Source: Hevea brasiliensis (taxonomy: Eukaryota > Streptophyta > Magnoliopsida > Malpighiales > Euphorbiaceae). Taken from it: a DNA stretch of 64,000 nucleotides. The stretch lies in the NCBI RefSeq assembly GCF_030052815.1, contig NC_079495.1, positions 56,584,773 to 56,648,772 on the forward strand, in the 5' to 3' direction. The position numbers and the translations under genes are program-made. The notes under the pieces were generated by a model. That model was not told where the DNA came from and did no database searches. It saw nothing but the letters and a program-made list of their open reading frames with translations. Position 1 is the stretch's first letter. Each line of letters begins with the position of its first letter. Shown here piece after piece: positions 1-11,497 of the stretch.

Positions 1-828
1 GAGAGTACCATCCTTCTTCTTAACAAACAACACTGGTGCTCCCTAAGGTGACACACTAGGGCGGATGAAGCCCTTTTCAAGTAGTTCCTGCAATTGTATC
101 TTCAACTCCTTTAACTCTGCTGGTGCCATTCTGTATGGTGTTATGGAGATTGGATCCACACCAGGCATAACATTAATTTCAAACTGCACTTCTCTTTCCA
201 GAGGTAATCCTGGCAATTCATCAGGAAATACATCTGGAAAGTCATGTACTGTAGGGATGTCTTTCAATGCTGGACTCCCCACTTGGGTGTCTACCACATG
301 TGCTAAGTATGCTTCACACCCCTTTCTGATCATTTTTCTGGCTAGTGCAGCCGAAATAATATTTGATGGCAATAATTGCCTCTCCTCATGTATTACCACA
401 TCATTGTACTGAGGGAGGCCAAAAGTGACTGTCTTCAGCCTACAGTCAATCATGGCATGATGCCTAGCTAACCAATCCATGCCCAAGATAATATCATAAT
501 CTCTAAAGGGCATTTCAATGAAATCAGATAGAAAAGTGTGTCCTTGGATCACCAAAGGACAATCTCTATACATTCTATTAACCCTGACCTCCTGTCCTAG
601 CGGACTTGTTACTAGCACCTCAAAGTCCATTTTTGTACATGGAACAGCAATGCAATCAATGATGCTAGTACTCACATAAGAATGGGTAGAACCCGGATCA
701 AATAACACAAACACATCTTGATTAAAAGTTGAGAAGGTACCAGCCACAACATCAGATGTCTCGGCCTCTTCTCTCTGTCTCATTGCATGGATTCTGACTG
801 GAGCACTGTCTTGCTCTGATTGTTTCAC
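1..828 (-). pseudogene. E1 pol: aspartic protease and N-terminal reverse transcriptase (partial)
   Basis: Frame open from 828 to 43. The protease is the first ~110 residues, with active-site-like [11 protein letters not shown] (the D-x-G-S/T pattern of gypsy proteases) and ILGMDW near its C-terminal part. The RT lead-in follows ([10 protein letters not shown]..., then [10 protein letters not shown]). A TAG replaces the tryptophan codon of the SPWGAP motif near position 42, a G-to-A change, after which the RT frame resumes to the window edge. It lies directly downstream of gag in the same frame, separated by one stop (TAA from CAA) near 835. This indicates an ancestral single Gag-Pol frame. 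It is non-functional as read. Confidence 0.85.
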
Positions 829-834
829 TATGCC

Positions 835-2006
835 TTAGCTGCCTGCTGGGCTACCTTTACCCCTACCTCTACCTCTGCTAGGTGGTTGTGAACTTCTGGT
901 GATAGGGCTCTGAACTAACCCTTCTGCAGTAGTAGGAGGTGGTCCAACTCTACGACTACTGGTGCAGTCCTTGGCAAAGTGTCCTGTGCCTCCATAGTTA
1001 TAACAGGCTCCAATAGCCTTATAGCATATCCCACCATGATTTCTTCCACAAGTTTCACATTGGCGAGGAGGGTAGGAACCTCTGGTACTCTGCTGACCAG
1101 ATAGAGGAGGCTTCTGTCCTGAATATCTTCCCCTACCAGACTTCTTGCCACCTCTACTGTGTCCCCCATGGTTCTTCCTCTTTCCAGTAGGACCACTGGA
1201 ACTCTGTTCTACTGATTTTCCCTCTTTCTCTGTCTTCTCTGATTTCTTTTTCTCAGGAGCTGCTTCAGACTCAATTCTTTCCAACTCTAGGGCTTGAGAA
1301 ACAAGTTCAGAGAAGTTAGTGTGTTTGAATTCGACTACTTGTAATCTGATATTAGGCTTCAAGTCGGTTTCAAACCTCTTGCATCTCTCCTTGCTGGTAG
1401 AAAGTAGACTTACTGCATAATGGCTTAGGCGGGAAAATTCTCTTTCATACTCAGCCACTGATCTGCTCTCCTGTTTCAGACTTAGGAACTCTTGTAGCTT
1501 ATGATCTACATAAGCATCGGGGACATATTTTTGTCTGAATTCCCTGAGAAAGTCATTCCATGTTAGCACTGCAGGTTATACCAGACTGTGGGGAATGGTT
1601 TTCCACCAGTCATAAGCATCCCCCTGTAGCAAAGATACTGAGTATTCAAATCTGAGTTCCTCCGTGCAATGCAGTTTCTTGAATACCCTATCCATCCTCT
1701 CTAACCAATATTCTACCTCTAGAGGATCTACTGTCCCCTTGAACTCTGTAGCCCATATTTCATCAATTTGTCATACTGCCTAGCAGGAGACTGTGGTTGT
1801 ATCACTGGTGTCTGTATTGGGACTTGAGTAGGCACATTACCAGCCATTTGTCGGAACATTACAGCCATCTACTGAGCGAACTAAGCAGGAAACTGTGGTA
1901 CTGCAGGGGCTGGTGCTGCTGAACCACTGACATTGTGTAGGGCTGGGGCATCCCCTTGCACCTCAGCCTCTATAGATTGATCGACTGAACGATCACCCTC
2001 TTACAT
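835..2006 (-). pseudogene. E1 gag: capsid and CCHC nucleocapsid (degenerate)
   Basis: The likely start ATG is at 2006-2004, because it lies about 25 nt downstream of an acceptor-like site and matches the family layout; its next codon is TAA, probably a decayed CAA. The clearest open part is 1569-835. The retrotransposon gag core contains WNDFLREFRQKYVPD and the conserved FETDLKPNIR. A basic linker follows, then zinc-knuckle-like CETCGRNHGGICYKAIGACYNYGGTGHFAKDC. Gag forms the virus-like particle and binds element RNA. In the second knuckle a cysteine is changed to tyrosine (CYNYGGTGH here, CYNCGGTGH in E2). Several stops lie between 2006 and 1570. Confidence 0.8.
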
Positions 2007-2030
2007 GGTAATGCGAGGATCTTAGACCTC

Positions 2031-5000
2031 CTAAACAAATAACACAAGGTGATGTCCTCCCGTTAGTGCATATTTATAATGTAATGTACTGTATGTATCA
2101 AATAATGATATTGAGCAGTTGTGTTATGAAGAAAGAATATTCAAGTAACATGTGAAAACCGAATTTAAAAACTAGCTCTGATACCACTAAAACATGTCAC
2201 ACCCTACCCCTCTGTAAGGCGTAACATGATCCCGTAGTATATCTAATGAATTACCAACTTCGCCTACTGATAACCCATTAAATACACTACAAGGGATTTT
2301 TACAGTGGTGAGCACTATTTACAGGTGTTAAAAACCTTTTTGAACTAAAGTGAATTAGCTAACACAATTAGACTATTAGTAATTTCTGTAAAAATTTTGG
2401 CAGAGTGCTCTCTATTTTTTTTGGATAAAACAGTTCTTCAAAAACCTGTAAAAAGCACTTCAATATTTTCCTCAGTCTCAAACTCCAACAAAATTCAACA
2501 CAATATGTTTTTCAACTCAACCCACAATAATTTTTCAAAGGCTGAGATAAAGAAATACAGTACAAATTTTACAAGCCAAAATATCTCATAATTTACTTTA
2601 CAACTTCAATGTACAATTTTAATTTACAACTGCTCAAAACCAAGAACAATATGTACATACAGTGGTCATACATTACAGTACAAAATGCAAAATTTGGTAT
2701 ACTCATTATACCCGATAATCTCTCGCTGGATGTACTAGCAGCCTAATCTGCTGCCCTGTCCGTCTGTCTACCTACGACAGCAATGAAAAGCTATCGCTGA
2801 GACAATGTCTCAGTGGTGCACAACATTTACCAAATACAACTTTAAATCACAAATCATAAGTTAATTAAATAGTGGATACCTAAAACCATAGTTAAATTCA
2901 AGACAATAATATCATAAGGAATTTAACACAATATCACAATAAATCTCAGTAATCAAAACATAGTTAAATTCAAAAGACAGTGAATGTCAATAAGAATTTA
3001 AACTCCATTTCACAATCTTACAATACATATCAATAAATCACACACAGCTTAATCATGTTCCAAAGTTCAATTTGTCCCAAAAGCCGATGGCTAATGAGGT
3101 ATTCAATTCGTCCCAAAAGTCGATGACTAATGAGGAATAACATAGCTAGCTAGCAAAAATATGAGTACTCATTCGATTCGTCCTTAACAGGCACACACCT
3201 CAACACTTCAGCCAGAGAGCGAATTCAATTCGTCCCACTAGACAAGCTAGCGAGGAATACAATCAGTATACATGATAGCTGTGGTTTCAAATCATTTCCA
3301 ATGCTTTTCAATCAATAAGTGTCCATCAATATCATTCAAATAATTTTTCACAGTTTCAAACCATTTACAATGCTTTTCAAGCAATAAATATTCATTCAAA
3401 CACATTTCCACAATTTAAAACAATAATGTACAAATAGTCATAATTCATTTCAATTGAAAAAATTCAAAAGAAATAGCTGTTGTGCACAAACCTCTGATAA
3501 CTGTCTCCTGGTCTTGACTCAGTGTTTCCTTCCCTTTCCCTGAGTCTTTGCTAACTGAGAAACACAATTTGAAGTGTTTCAGTACTTAATTAAACTGTCT
3601 CCAACGATAATGTTTGATAAATAATTTACTGAATGCTATTATTTGCTTAATCAACCTAATATGTTGACCCTCGATGCATTTTAGGTAAAATAGGTTTTAA
3701 TGTTACTAACATGTCACATTCGATAGTCTTTTAGGGTTAGTACATGTTACCAAGTTCATTTCCGTGTATACTGCATTTTCTTGCAATTTGCTGGATTCCG
3801 GGATACTAGTTTGACCTAGCCGGACGACCTAGTTCCCTCAATTTTCGGGTTTCGGTCAAAACGACAAACTTGTAGATCTATGTCTTATTGCACGCGGGGA
3901 AAAATTTCAGGTCATTCTGAGTTATGTAGACCAAGTTATGGTCATTTTACTATTACTGGTCAAAATGCATCAAAATTGGTCACTTTAGGTCATTTTAGGT
4001 CAATTTTGGTTCGGCCAGTTTTTGGACCGGAACTTATGCAAGCTGTTTGACTTCCTTATGGTCATTTCTGGGCTTTTGTGTCTTCATAATACTTGTAGAT
4101 ATAGGTCTTAACTATTCATGGTCAAAATTTCAGGTCAATTGGACCTGATTTGAGGGAGTTATGGCCTAAACACTAACTGCTGCCCAAATGGTCAATTTTC
4201 AGGCCTTATTTGCACTTAATCCGGATTTGGTCATTTTTCAAGCTACCTTGCAAGCAGAATTTTGGCAAGCTTCCTTCATGAAAGTTGGCAAATTTTGTGC
4301 CTAGTTTCACCTCCAATTGGTCTCATACCAATTGGAGCCACACACTAAAGTTCTAGGCCTAAAACTCAAATTGCCTTATTGCATTTCTTTCATACACATC
4401 AAGGATCATTTTTAACACTTACCAAACTCAACATTCAAGCCAATTCTGGTTGTACCATAACCTAAACATAATTTACAATATATTATAGGTCATTTTGGCA
4501 GCTTACAATTACATTCAATGTGCACCATTTAGTACAGAATTTTTCAAACCAAATTTACAACAATTCAATCACCTAACCATAACACTTTTACATGTCCAAC
4601 TTCACACCATCACACACATACCCAAACTGCCATAATAACCAACACAATTCAACATTAATATTCTATAATCCAAACATGAAATAACATCCTTATGGTTCAC
4701 CAAACCAGGCTACCATTTCATGCATTACATTCCCATAATTTCCAAGCATTCAAATTTCAATACACATTCACATATCCTAAGTACACATCACCCAAATAAT
4801 TTCCTACACAATATACATTTAATCAATCCTTTAATTCACCATTTACAAGCAAAAATAAACTGCCTTCAAGGTTTTTCCATGGATGCCACAAGTACACTTC
4901 CCCCTTTACACATCAAACCTCAAAAAATTTCTCCATAAATCAAACTCCCATAACATCCTTACAAACTTTAATAAAGCAACAATCAAAAACACAAACTTAC
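2031..5000 (-). other. Predicted leader intron of E1 (LTR donor to pre-gag acceptor)
   Basis: Donor: ACAATAG|GTAAGTTTG at 5001/5000. Acceptor: ATTTGTTTAG|GAGG at 2031/2030, about 25 nt upstream of the gag ATG. Splicing would remove about 2.97 kb, including most of the LTR and the PBS, leaving a short leader joined to gag. The donor is conserved in position in all four family A LTRs. The acceptor can be examined only here, because the other copies lack a leader. This is a prediction from site sequence and position; no transcript evidence is available. Confidence 0.45.
2174..2186 (-). other. E1 primer-binding site (initiator tRNA-Met)
   Basis: On the minus strand this reads TGGTATCAGAGCT, complementary to the 3' end of plant initiator tRNA-Met. 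It lies 8 nt inside the LTR end at 2195. It sets the direction of E1 and shows that the adjacent LTR is a 5' LTR rather than a solo LTR. Confidence 0.92.
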
Positions 5001-5874
5001 CTATTGTTGGGACTTGTTAAATCTTCACTAATCTCCCTTGATTTTGGTATCTACTTCTTCCTTGTGAGGTGGCCCTCAAAATTAATGAAGCAACTTTGGT
5101 GTTTGGAGGTGGAATGGAGGAGATTTGAAGGCTTCAAGCAAATCGGCCATGGGAGAACTTTGGAAGCTTCATTTCGGCAATGGGAGTGAATGAAGGTTGA
5201 AGATGAGTTTAGTGGGTTTACATCTGCCCACTTAGTGAATATTTTAATCCATAGTGCTCCACTCACTAAAAAATCAATTATATTTTATGTTTTAAATGTT
5301 AATTACTCAAATTATATTCCACTTTTGGCTATTTACATTAGGTACCCCTAATTTAATTTTTCATGAAAATTTCCAAATATAATATCATGTATTTTCAATG
5401 GACATTTAGGTCAAAAGACAACTCGGGGTGTCAAATGACCACAATGCCCCTGTTTGGGTTGTATTCCCGATTTTTAGGTAACACTGGATTTTTTCCATTT
5501 TTCGATTTCTCACTTTTCTTTGTACTAAATATTTAATTTTTATTTAATATTTCTTATGGTATTTATACTTCAATTGATGTCTCTTTAAGTCTTAAAAAAA
5601 TTTTCCAGGTTTTCCCGCAGTCCAGGGCTAGTCAACGGTCCACGCTGTGACTTCCCGGTGCGGTCACCCATCGCTAGGGTTCTCGGCTCGCTTAACTTGG
5701 TTACATTTCTTTGCTATTATTTTTTCCTTTGTTTTTCTTGTATTTTCTTTTCTTGTATTTCATTATTTTATGTCTTCTCACTCATAACGAAGTGTAGTTC
5801 TAGGCATTCTAGCTGTCCGGACAACACTGGTCATTGGAACAGTAGAACGCACTACCGAACATAGGGGTGTTACA
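2195..5874 (-). repeat. E1 5' LTR (family A, 3680 bp)
   Basis: On the minus strand it starts TGTAACACCCCTATG and ends GGTAGGGTGTGACA. It contains a 36-bp tandem pair (3066-3101 and 3102-3137), a GGTCA-rich stretch (about 3960-4010), the CCAATTGG inverted repeat (about 4311-4338) and a consensus splice donor AG|GTAAGT at 5001/5000, 874 bp into the LTR. It resembles the E2 3' LTR (13945-17547) more than the two solo LTRs, since it shares the AATTCGTCCC repeat module. ORFs inside it are not conserved proteins. Confidence 0.92.
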
Positions 5875-6408
5875 ATCAGATTACAAGTGGTCAGATTCAA
5901 ACATAACAACTTCTCTTAGCTTATTTCTCAAGCACTAGAATTAGAAAGAATTGAGTTAGAAGCGGCCCCAGAGAAAAATAAATCAGAGAAGACCGAAAAA
6001 GAGGGAAAGTTAGTAGAACAGAGTTCCAGTGGTCCTACTGGAAAGAGGAAAAACTTTGGGGGACACAGCAGAGGTGGTAAGAAGTCTGGTAGGGGAAGAT
6101 ATTTAGGGCAGAAACCTCCTCTATTTGGTCAGCAGAGTACCAGAAGTTCCTACCCTCCCCGCCAATGTGAAACTTGTGGAAGAAATCATGGTGGGGTGTG
6201 CTACAAGGCCTTAGGAACCTGTTATAACTGTGGAGGCACAGGGCACCTTACCAAAGACTGCACTAGTACTTGCAGAGTTGGACCACCTCCTACTACTGTA
6301 GAAGGGTCAGTTCAGAGTCCTGTCACCAGAGGTTCACAACCACCTAGCAGAGGTAGAGGCAGGGGTAGAGGTAGTCCAGCAGGCAGCCAAGGCACTGTGA
6401 ATCAATAA
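5875..6408 (+). pseudogene. E2 gag, C-terminal part with CCHC knuckle
   Basis: Begins at the E1 insertion point inside gag; the upstream part is left of the window. The sequence after the junction (ATCAGATTACAAGTGG) matches E1's own gag around 1335-1350, which locates the insertion site. The basic linker is followed by CYKALGTCYNCGGTGHLTKDC and an RGRGRG tail. It ends at TAA (6406-6408), where E1 has a glutamine codon. The stop is therefore probably a CAA-to-TAA decay of one continuous Gag-Pol frame rather than a natural gag terminator. Confidence 0.8.
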
Positions 6409-7466
6409 GAGCAAGGTAGTGCTCCAGTCAGAGTCTATGCAATGAGACAGAGAGAAGAGGCCGAGACATCTGATGTTGTGGCTGGTACCTTCTCAACTTT
6501 TAATCAAGATGTATTTGTGTTATTTGATCCGGGTTCTACCCATTCTTATGTGAGTACTAGCATCATTGATTGCATTGTTGTTCCGTGTGTGAAAATGGAC
6601 TTTGAGGTGCTAGTAACAAGCCTGCTAGGACAAGAGGTCAGGGTTAATAGAATGTATAGAGATTGTCCTTTGGTAATCCAAGGACACACTTTCCTATCTG
6701 ATCTCATTGAAATGCCCTTCAGAGATTATGATATCATTTTGGGCATGGATTGGTTAGCCAGGCATCACGCCATGATTGACTGTAGACTGAAGACAGTCCC
6801 TTTTGGTCTCCCTCAGTACAGTGAAGTGGCAATACATGGGGAGAGGTAGCTATTGCCATCAAACATCATTTCGGCTGCACTAGCTAGAAAAATGATCAGA
6901 AAGGGGTGTGAAGCATACTTGGCACATGTGGTAGACACCCAAGTGTGGAGCCCAACATTGAGGGACATCCCTATAGTATATGACTTTCCAGATGTGTTTC
7001 CTGATGAATTACCTGGATCACCTCCGGAAAGAGAGGTGCAGTTTGAAATTAATATTATGCCTGGTGTGGATCCAATCTCCATAACACCATACAGAATGGC
7101 ACCAGCAGAGTTGAAGGAGTTGAAGATACAGTTGCAAGAACTACTTGAAAAGGGCTTCATCCGCCCTAATGTGTCACCTTGGGGAGCGCCAGTATTGTTT
7201 GTTAAGAAGAGAGATGGCACCCTCCACTTATGTATTGACTACCGGCAGTTGAATAAGGTGATAATAAAGAACAGATATCCATTGCCTCGCATTGATGATC
7301 TGTTTGATCAGTTGAAGGGTGCAACTGTATTCTCCAAAATTGATTTGCGATCTGGTTATTATCAGTTGAAAGTGCAAGAACAGAGTATTCCAAAAACTTC
7401 TTTTAGAACTCGATATGGCCACTATGAGTTTCTAGTAATGCCATTTGGGTTAACAAATGCTCCAGC
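6409..7466 (+). pseudogene. E2 pol: protease and N-terminal reverse transcriptase
   Basis: Protease with [11 protein letters not shown] and ILGMDWLARHH (frame 6442-6849), a TAG at 6847-6849 (CAG in E1), then RT from 6853. RT shows the [28 protein letters not shown] and [10 protein letters not shown] motifs and ends at FGLTNAP, where a solo LTR begins at 7467. Joining 7466 to 11498 (one TSD copy removed) restores the ...[11 protein letters not shown]... reading frame exactly. RT makes element cDNA; this copy is inactive. Confidence 0.88.
7462..7466 (+). repeat. TSD CCAGC, left copy
   Basis: Five bases repeated immediately after the solo LTR at 11493-11497. A 5-bp TSD is the normal footprint of gypsy and copia integrases. 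Removing one copy and the LTR restores the host RT frame. Confidence 0.93.
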
Positions 7467-10400
7467 TGTAACACCTCTATGTTCGGTAGTGCATTCTACT
7501 GTTCCGGTGACCAGTATTGTCTGGACAGCTAGGATGCCTAGAACTACACTTCGATATGAGCGAGGAGACATAAAATAATGAAATACAAGAAAAGAAAACA
7601 CAAGAAAAACAAAGGAAAAATAATAGCAAAGAAATGTAACCAAGTTAAGCGAGTCGAGAACCCTAGCGATGGGTGACCGCACCAGGAAGTCACGGCGTGG
7701 ACCGTTGACTAGCCCTAGACTGCGGGGAACCCTGGAAAACATTTTTAGGACTTAAATAGACCCTTATTGAAGAATAAATATCATTAGGAAGATCAAAGAA
7801 AAATTAAATAATTAGTACAAAGAAAAGTGAGAAATCGAAAAACAAACAAAACCCGGTGTTATTGAAAAATCGGGAATGCAACCCGAACAGGGGCATTATG
7901 GTCATTTGACATCCCGAATTGTCTTTTGACCTAAATGTCCATTAAAAATAAATAATATTACACTTAGAAAATAAAATGAAAAATTAATTTGGTGGTACCT
8001 AAAGTAAATAGCCAAAAGTGGAGTGAAAATGGTGTAAATAACACAATTAACATATTATATGATTAATTGAGTGAGTGGGCCACTAAAGGAATAAAATAAA
8101 AACATAATGGCGCAGCTGTAATTCCATTATACAGGCTGAAACTTCATCTTCTCCAAATGCTCTCAACCATGCCGAAATGAAGGATTAGAAATCCACCATT
8201 GCCGTTTTCTCTCAAGCTCATCTAACTCCCTCATTTCACTTCTAATCACTTAGGTTTCTTCATTAAAGATTGTCTACACATCATAAGGAAGAGCTTGATA
8301 CCAAAATCAAGAAGTTTAATCAAGGTTTAGCAAGCTCCAACCATAAGTAAGTTTACATTTTTGAATGTTGCTTTGTTAAACTTTGTGTACATGTTATGGG
8401 TGTGTGCTTTGTGAAGAAAATTTTCAGGTTTGAAGAGTTCTTGATATATCCAGTTTGGACAGCCATGGAGTTGTGTATTTGATGATTTATTTTACATATA
8501 TTTGATGAGAAATTATGATGAATAGGGTGATTTAATGTCCTAGTAGTTAAATTCCATGTATATGTGGTGATTGTACAATGGGAATTGAAGTTGACGAATT
8601 ATGGACACTTTGGCATGGTGAAGCTTTGCGGCAGCCTTGGGACACTTCGATAAATGTATGAGTTCATGAAGGTATTGGCAGAATATTGACATTGAGGATT
8701 GATGGATATGTGTATAGATTGGTTGTGTAAAGTGTATGTAAGAATGAGTAATGTTTATGTGTATATGTGATTGTACTTAGACTTTGTAAATTTGAGTTTA
8801 TTTGGTGTATTGAGGATGTGTGTAATCTGCCCAAAGTGACTTTAAAGTGAAGTGGTATATGGTTTTGGTAATGTACCAAAACAGAATGGGGTTGAGAGGT
8901 GAATTTGTAGCAAGGTAAATGTGTAATGAAATGATGTTTAAGCAATGTAATTAAGGGCAGTGTGCATTTTAGCCTATAACTCTAAATGTGTAACTCCAAT
9001 TGGTATGAGACCAATTGGAGGTGAAACTAGGCACAAAATGTGCCAACTTTCATTAAGAAAGCATACCAAAATTCTGCTTGCAAGGTGACATAAAAAAAAT
9101 GACCAATTCGGATTAGGTGCAATTGAGGCCTGAAAATTGACCAATTGGGCAGCAGTTAGTGTTTAGGCCATAACTCACTCACAACAGGTCCAATTGACCT
9201 GAAATTTTAACCATGAATAGTTAAGACCCATACCTACAAGTCTTATGAAGACACCAAAGCCCAGAAATGACCATAAGCAAGTCAAACAGCTTGCACAAGT
9301 TCGGATCCAAAAACTGGCCGAACCAAAGTTGACCAAATTTGACCTAAAATGACCTAATTTGATGCCATTTGACCAGCAATAGTAAAATGACCATAACTTG
9401 GTCTACATAACTCATAATGACCTAAAATTTTGCCTCGCGTTCCATAAGACATAGATCTACAAGTTTGTAGTTTTGATCGAAACCCAAAAATCGAGGGAAC
9501 TAGGTCGTCCGGCTAGGTCAAACTAGTATCTCGGAATCTAGCAAGTTGCATTAAAATGCACTAAACAAGGAAATGAGTTTGGTAAAACGTACCAACCCTA
9601 AAATACTATCGACATATTAGTGACACTAAAACCTAGTTTACCTAGAACGCATCGAGGATCGATATATTAGGTGATTGAGCAAATAATAGCCTTCAGTGAA
9701 TTACTTATCGAACATTATCGTAAGAGACAGTTTAATTTAGTACTGAAACACTTCAAATTGTGTTTCTCAGTTACCAAAGACTCAGGAAAAGGGAAGGAAA
9801 CACTGAGTCCAGACCGAGAGACAGTTATCAGAGGTTTGTGCACAACTAATTTTTAACTGATTTTATTGGAATTTTTCATATGATTAAATGACATACTTCT
9901 CTTATGTATTATGTTTAACAAGCATTGGATTTAATTCAATGATTATTGAAAATTGTTATAGTATGTATGAATTTAGCTTTGTAAAATGGTATTTTCACAA
10001 GTATTAAGCATTGTTATGGATTGAATAAATTATGTTTTAGAAAATTGTGATAGAACATGTTTTGAATTGTGATGGTAATTTTCATGGAAAAATGCAAATT
10101 TATGATTTGAATTGTGATGAGCATAAAAAATTATTGGATATTGGAATTGAATTTGAATCGAATTATATTGTGATTTATGCTCACTAAAAGGATTGTGATA
10201 TTGTTTTATATCTCACTATAGATGCTTGACTAGGTTATTGCCCGTCTCTCTCATTTGTTGAGAAGACAATGGAGTTAGTTGTGTTTTAATTACCATGGTA
10301 CGTGCACAGGCTTAGATTTTCCTCTGATTTGAGGTTAGATCTAAGTTTATTTTATCGTTATGGCCCTTGCGGAAGATTCATTATTGTGATGGTACTGTGC

Positions 10401-11492
10401 ACGATGATTCGACCTCCCCGACCATAGGGAGTTAGAATCTGATTCGACCTCCCCGACCATAGGGAGTTAGAATCACATCGAATATGGCCCTTTCGGATTA
10501 GTCTTGCATAGTTAGCGAGATAAAGATTGGTTTTTGAGATACAACATGGTTTTGAGATAAAGATTGATTTTTGAGATACATAATGATTTTTGAGATACAG
10601 AATGGCTTTTGAATGGTAAAGAATTGTGATTTCAATTATGATTTATGTATAATTGATTTTGTTGGAATTACTTAAATGGTTAGTCATGATTTGATAAATT
10701 GAATTTTGTGATCAAAGTCATTTATACAAATGATTTACATTATTGGCAATGAATAGTTTGAGTTTTGGAATTTGATGAGTATTCAGATTTCCAAATTATT
10801 TACTGTAAATTTTGTCAATGTATATTGTACTATGTTTTAAATTATGGTTGTGCACCACTGAGTTCACCACTCAGCGATAGCTTTGTATGCTGTCGCAGGT
10901 AAGAAGAGCATAGAGCAGTGAGTAAGTTTCTTTGAAGACACTTTCAGATCAGCTCCAGGTATATTATAGGTATACTCATGTACATAGGTCTGATGTATGC
11001 ATGTAATAATATGTATGTAAATTATTTGAGCAGTTGTAAATTAAAATTGTACATTGAAGTTGTAAAGTGCATTATGAGTTATTTTGACTTGTAAAATTTG
11101 TATTATATTTCTTTTATCTCATCCTTTGAAAATACTGAAAAATTGTTGTAGATTGAGCTGAGAAAAATATTGTGTTGAATTTTGTTGGAGTTGAGATTTG
11201 GAAAAATATTGAAGTACTTTTACTGAGTTTTCAAGAACTGCTTTATCCAAAATACGATGGCACTCTGCCAAAATTTTTACTGAAATTCCAAATAAGTCAA
11301 ATGTGTTAGTTCTATCACTTGACCACAAAAGTTTTTAACACCTGTAAATAGTGCTCACCACTGTGAAAGAAGTAAGAAAAGTTTTTAAAATCCCTTGTAG
11401 TGTATTTAATGGGTTATCAGTAGACGGAGTTGATAATTCATTAGGTATACTACGGGATCATGTCATGCCTTACAGAGGGGTAGGGTGTGACA
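7467..11492 (+). repeat. Solo family A LTR (4026 bp) inside E2 RT
   Basis: Starts TGTAACACCTCTATG and ends GGTAGGGTGTGACA, with TSD CCAGC on both sides and no PBS, PPT or coding sequence attached. It is therefore a solo LTR left by recombination between the two LTRs of a complete element. It has a donor-like AA|GTAAGT at 8346/8347 (880 bp in), the inverted repeat CTCCAATTGGT...ACCAATTGGAG at about 8993-9020, and a 35-bp tandem pair (10406-10440 and 10441-10474). It belongs to the same subfamily as the solo LTR at 52493-56507, sharing the GATTCGACCTCCCCGACC module. Long ORFs here are chance. Confidence 0.95.
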
Positions 11493-11497
11493 CCAGC
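11493..11497 (+). repeat. TSD CCAGC, right copy
   Basis: Right-hand copy of the 5-bp duplication produced when the element that left the solo LTR integrated into E2's RT. Confidence 0.93.

Larger units (their letters stand above)
1..5874 (-). mobile_element. E1: family A Ty3/gypsy element, 5' LTR to RT, cut by window start
   Basis: Minus-strand chromovirus-like gypsy element. Reading leftwards it has a 5' LTR (5874-2195), a tRNA-Met PBS (2186-2174), gag, protease and the start of reverse transcriptase, where the window ends. Its right edge abuts the gag of plus-strand element E2, so E1 inserted into E2. The bases after the LTR (ATCAG, 5875-5879) would be the right TSD copy; the left copy is outside the window. 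Gag-Pol is broken by stops that mostly fit C-to-T or G-to-A changes. The element order is clear; placement in the Del/Tekay clade is inference from LTR length and the family's chromodomain. Confidence 0.9.

Noticed and set aside
2174..2186. A tRNA-Met gene at the PBS sites
   Set aside because: Only 12-13 bases match the tRNA 3' end; no cloverleaf sequence surrounds any of the PBS sites.
4720..5266. Short ORFs in the E1 LTR that might be small peptides
   Set aside because: Rich in Asn, His and Ile as expected from AT-rich sequence; not preserved in the E2 LTR.
7422..7742. Hydrophobic antisense ORF at family A LTR starts (also near 5658, 13921 and 56292)
   Set aside because: AT-rich LTR sequence read backwards gives Phe/Leu-rich frames. 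Length and ends differ among copies and there is no start context or domain.
9671..9856. 61-aa ORF in the first solo LTR
   Set aside because: The homologous segment in the other family A LTRs is not open in this frame, and no domain is seen.
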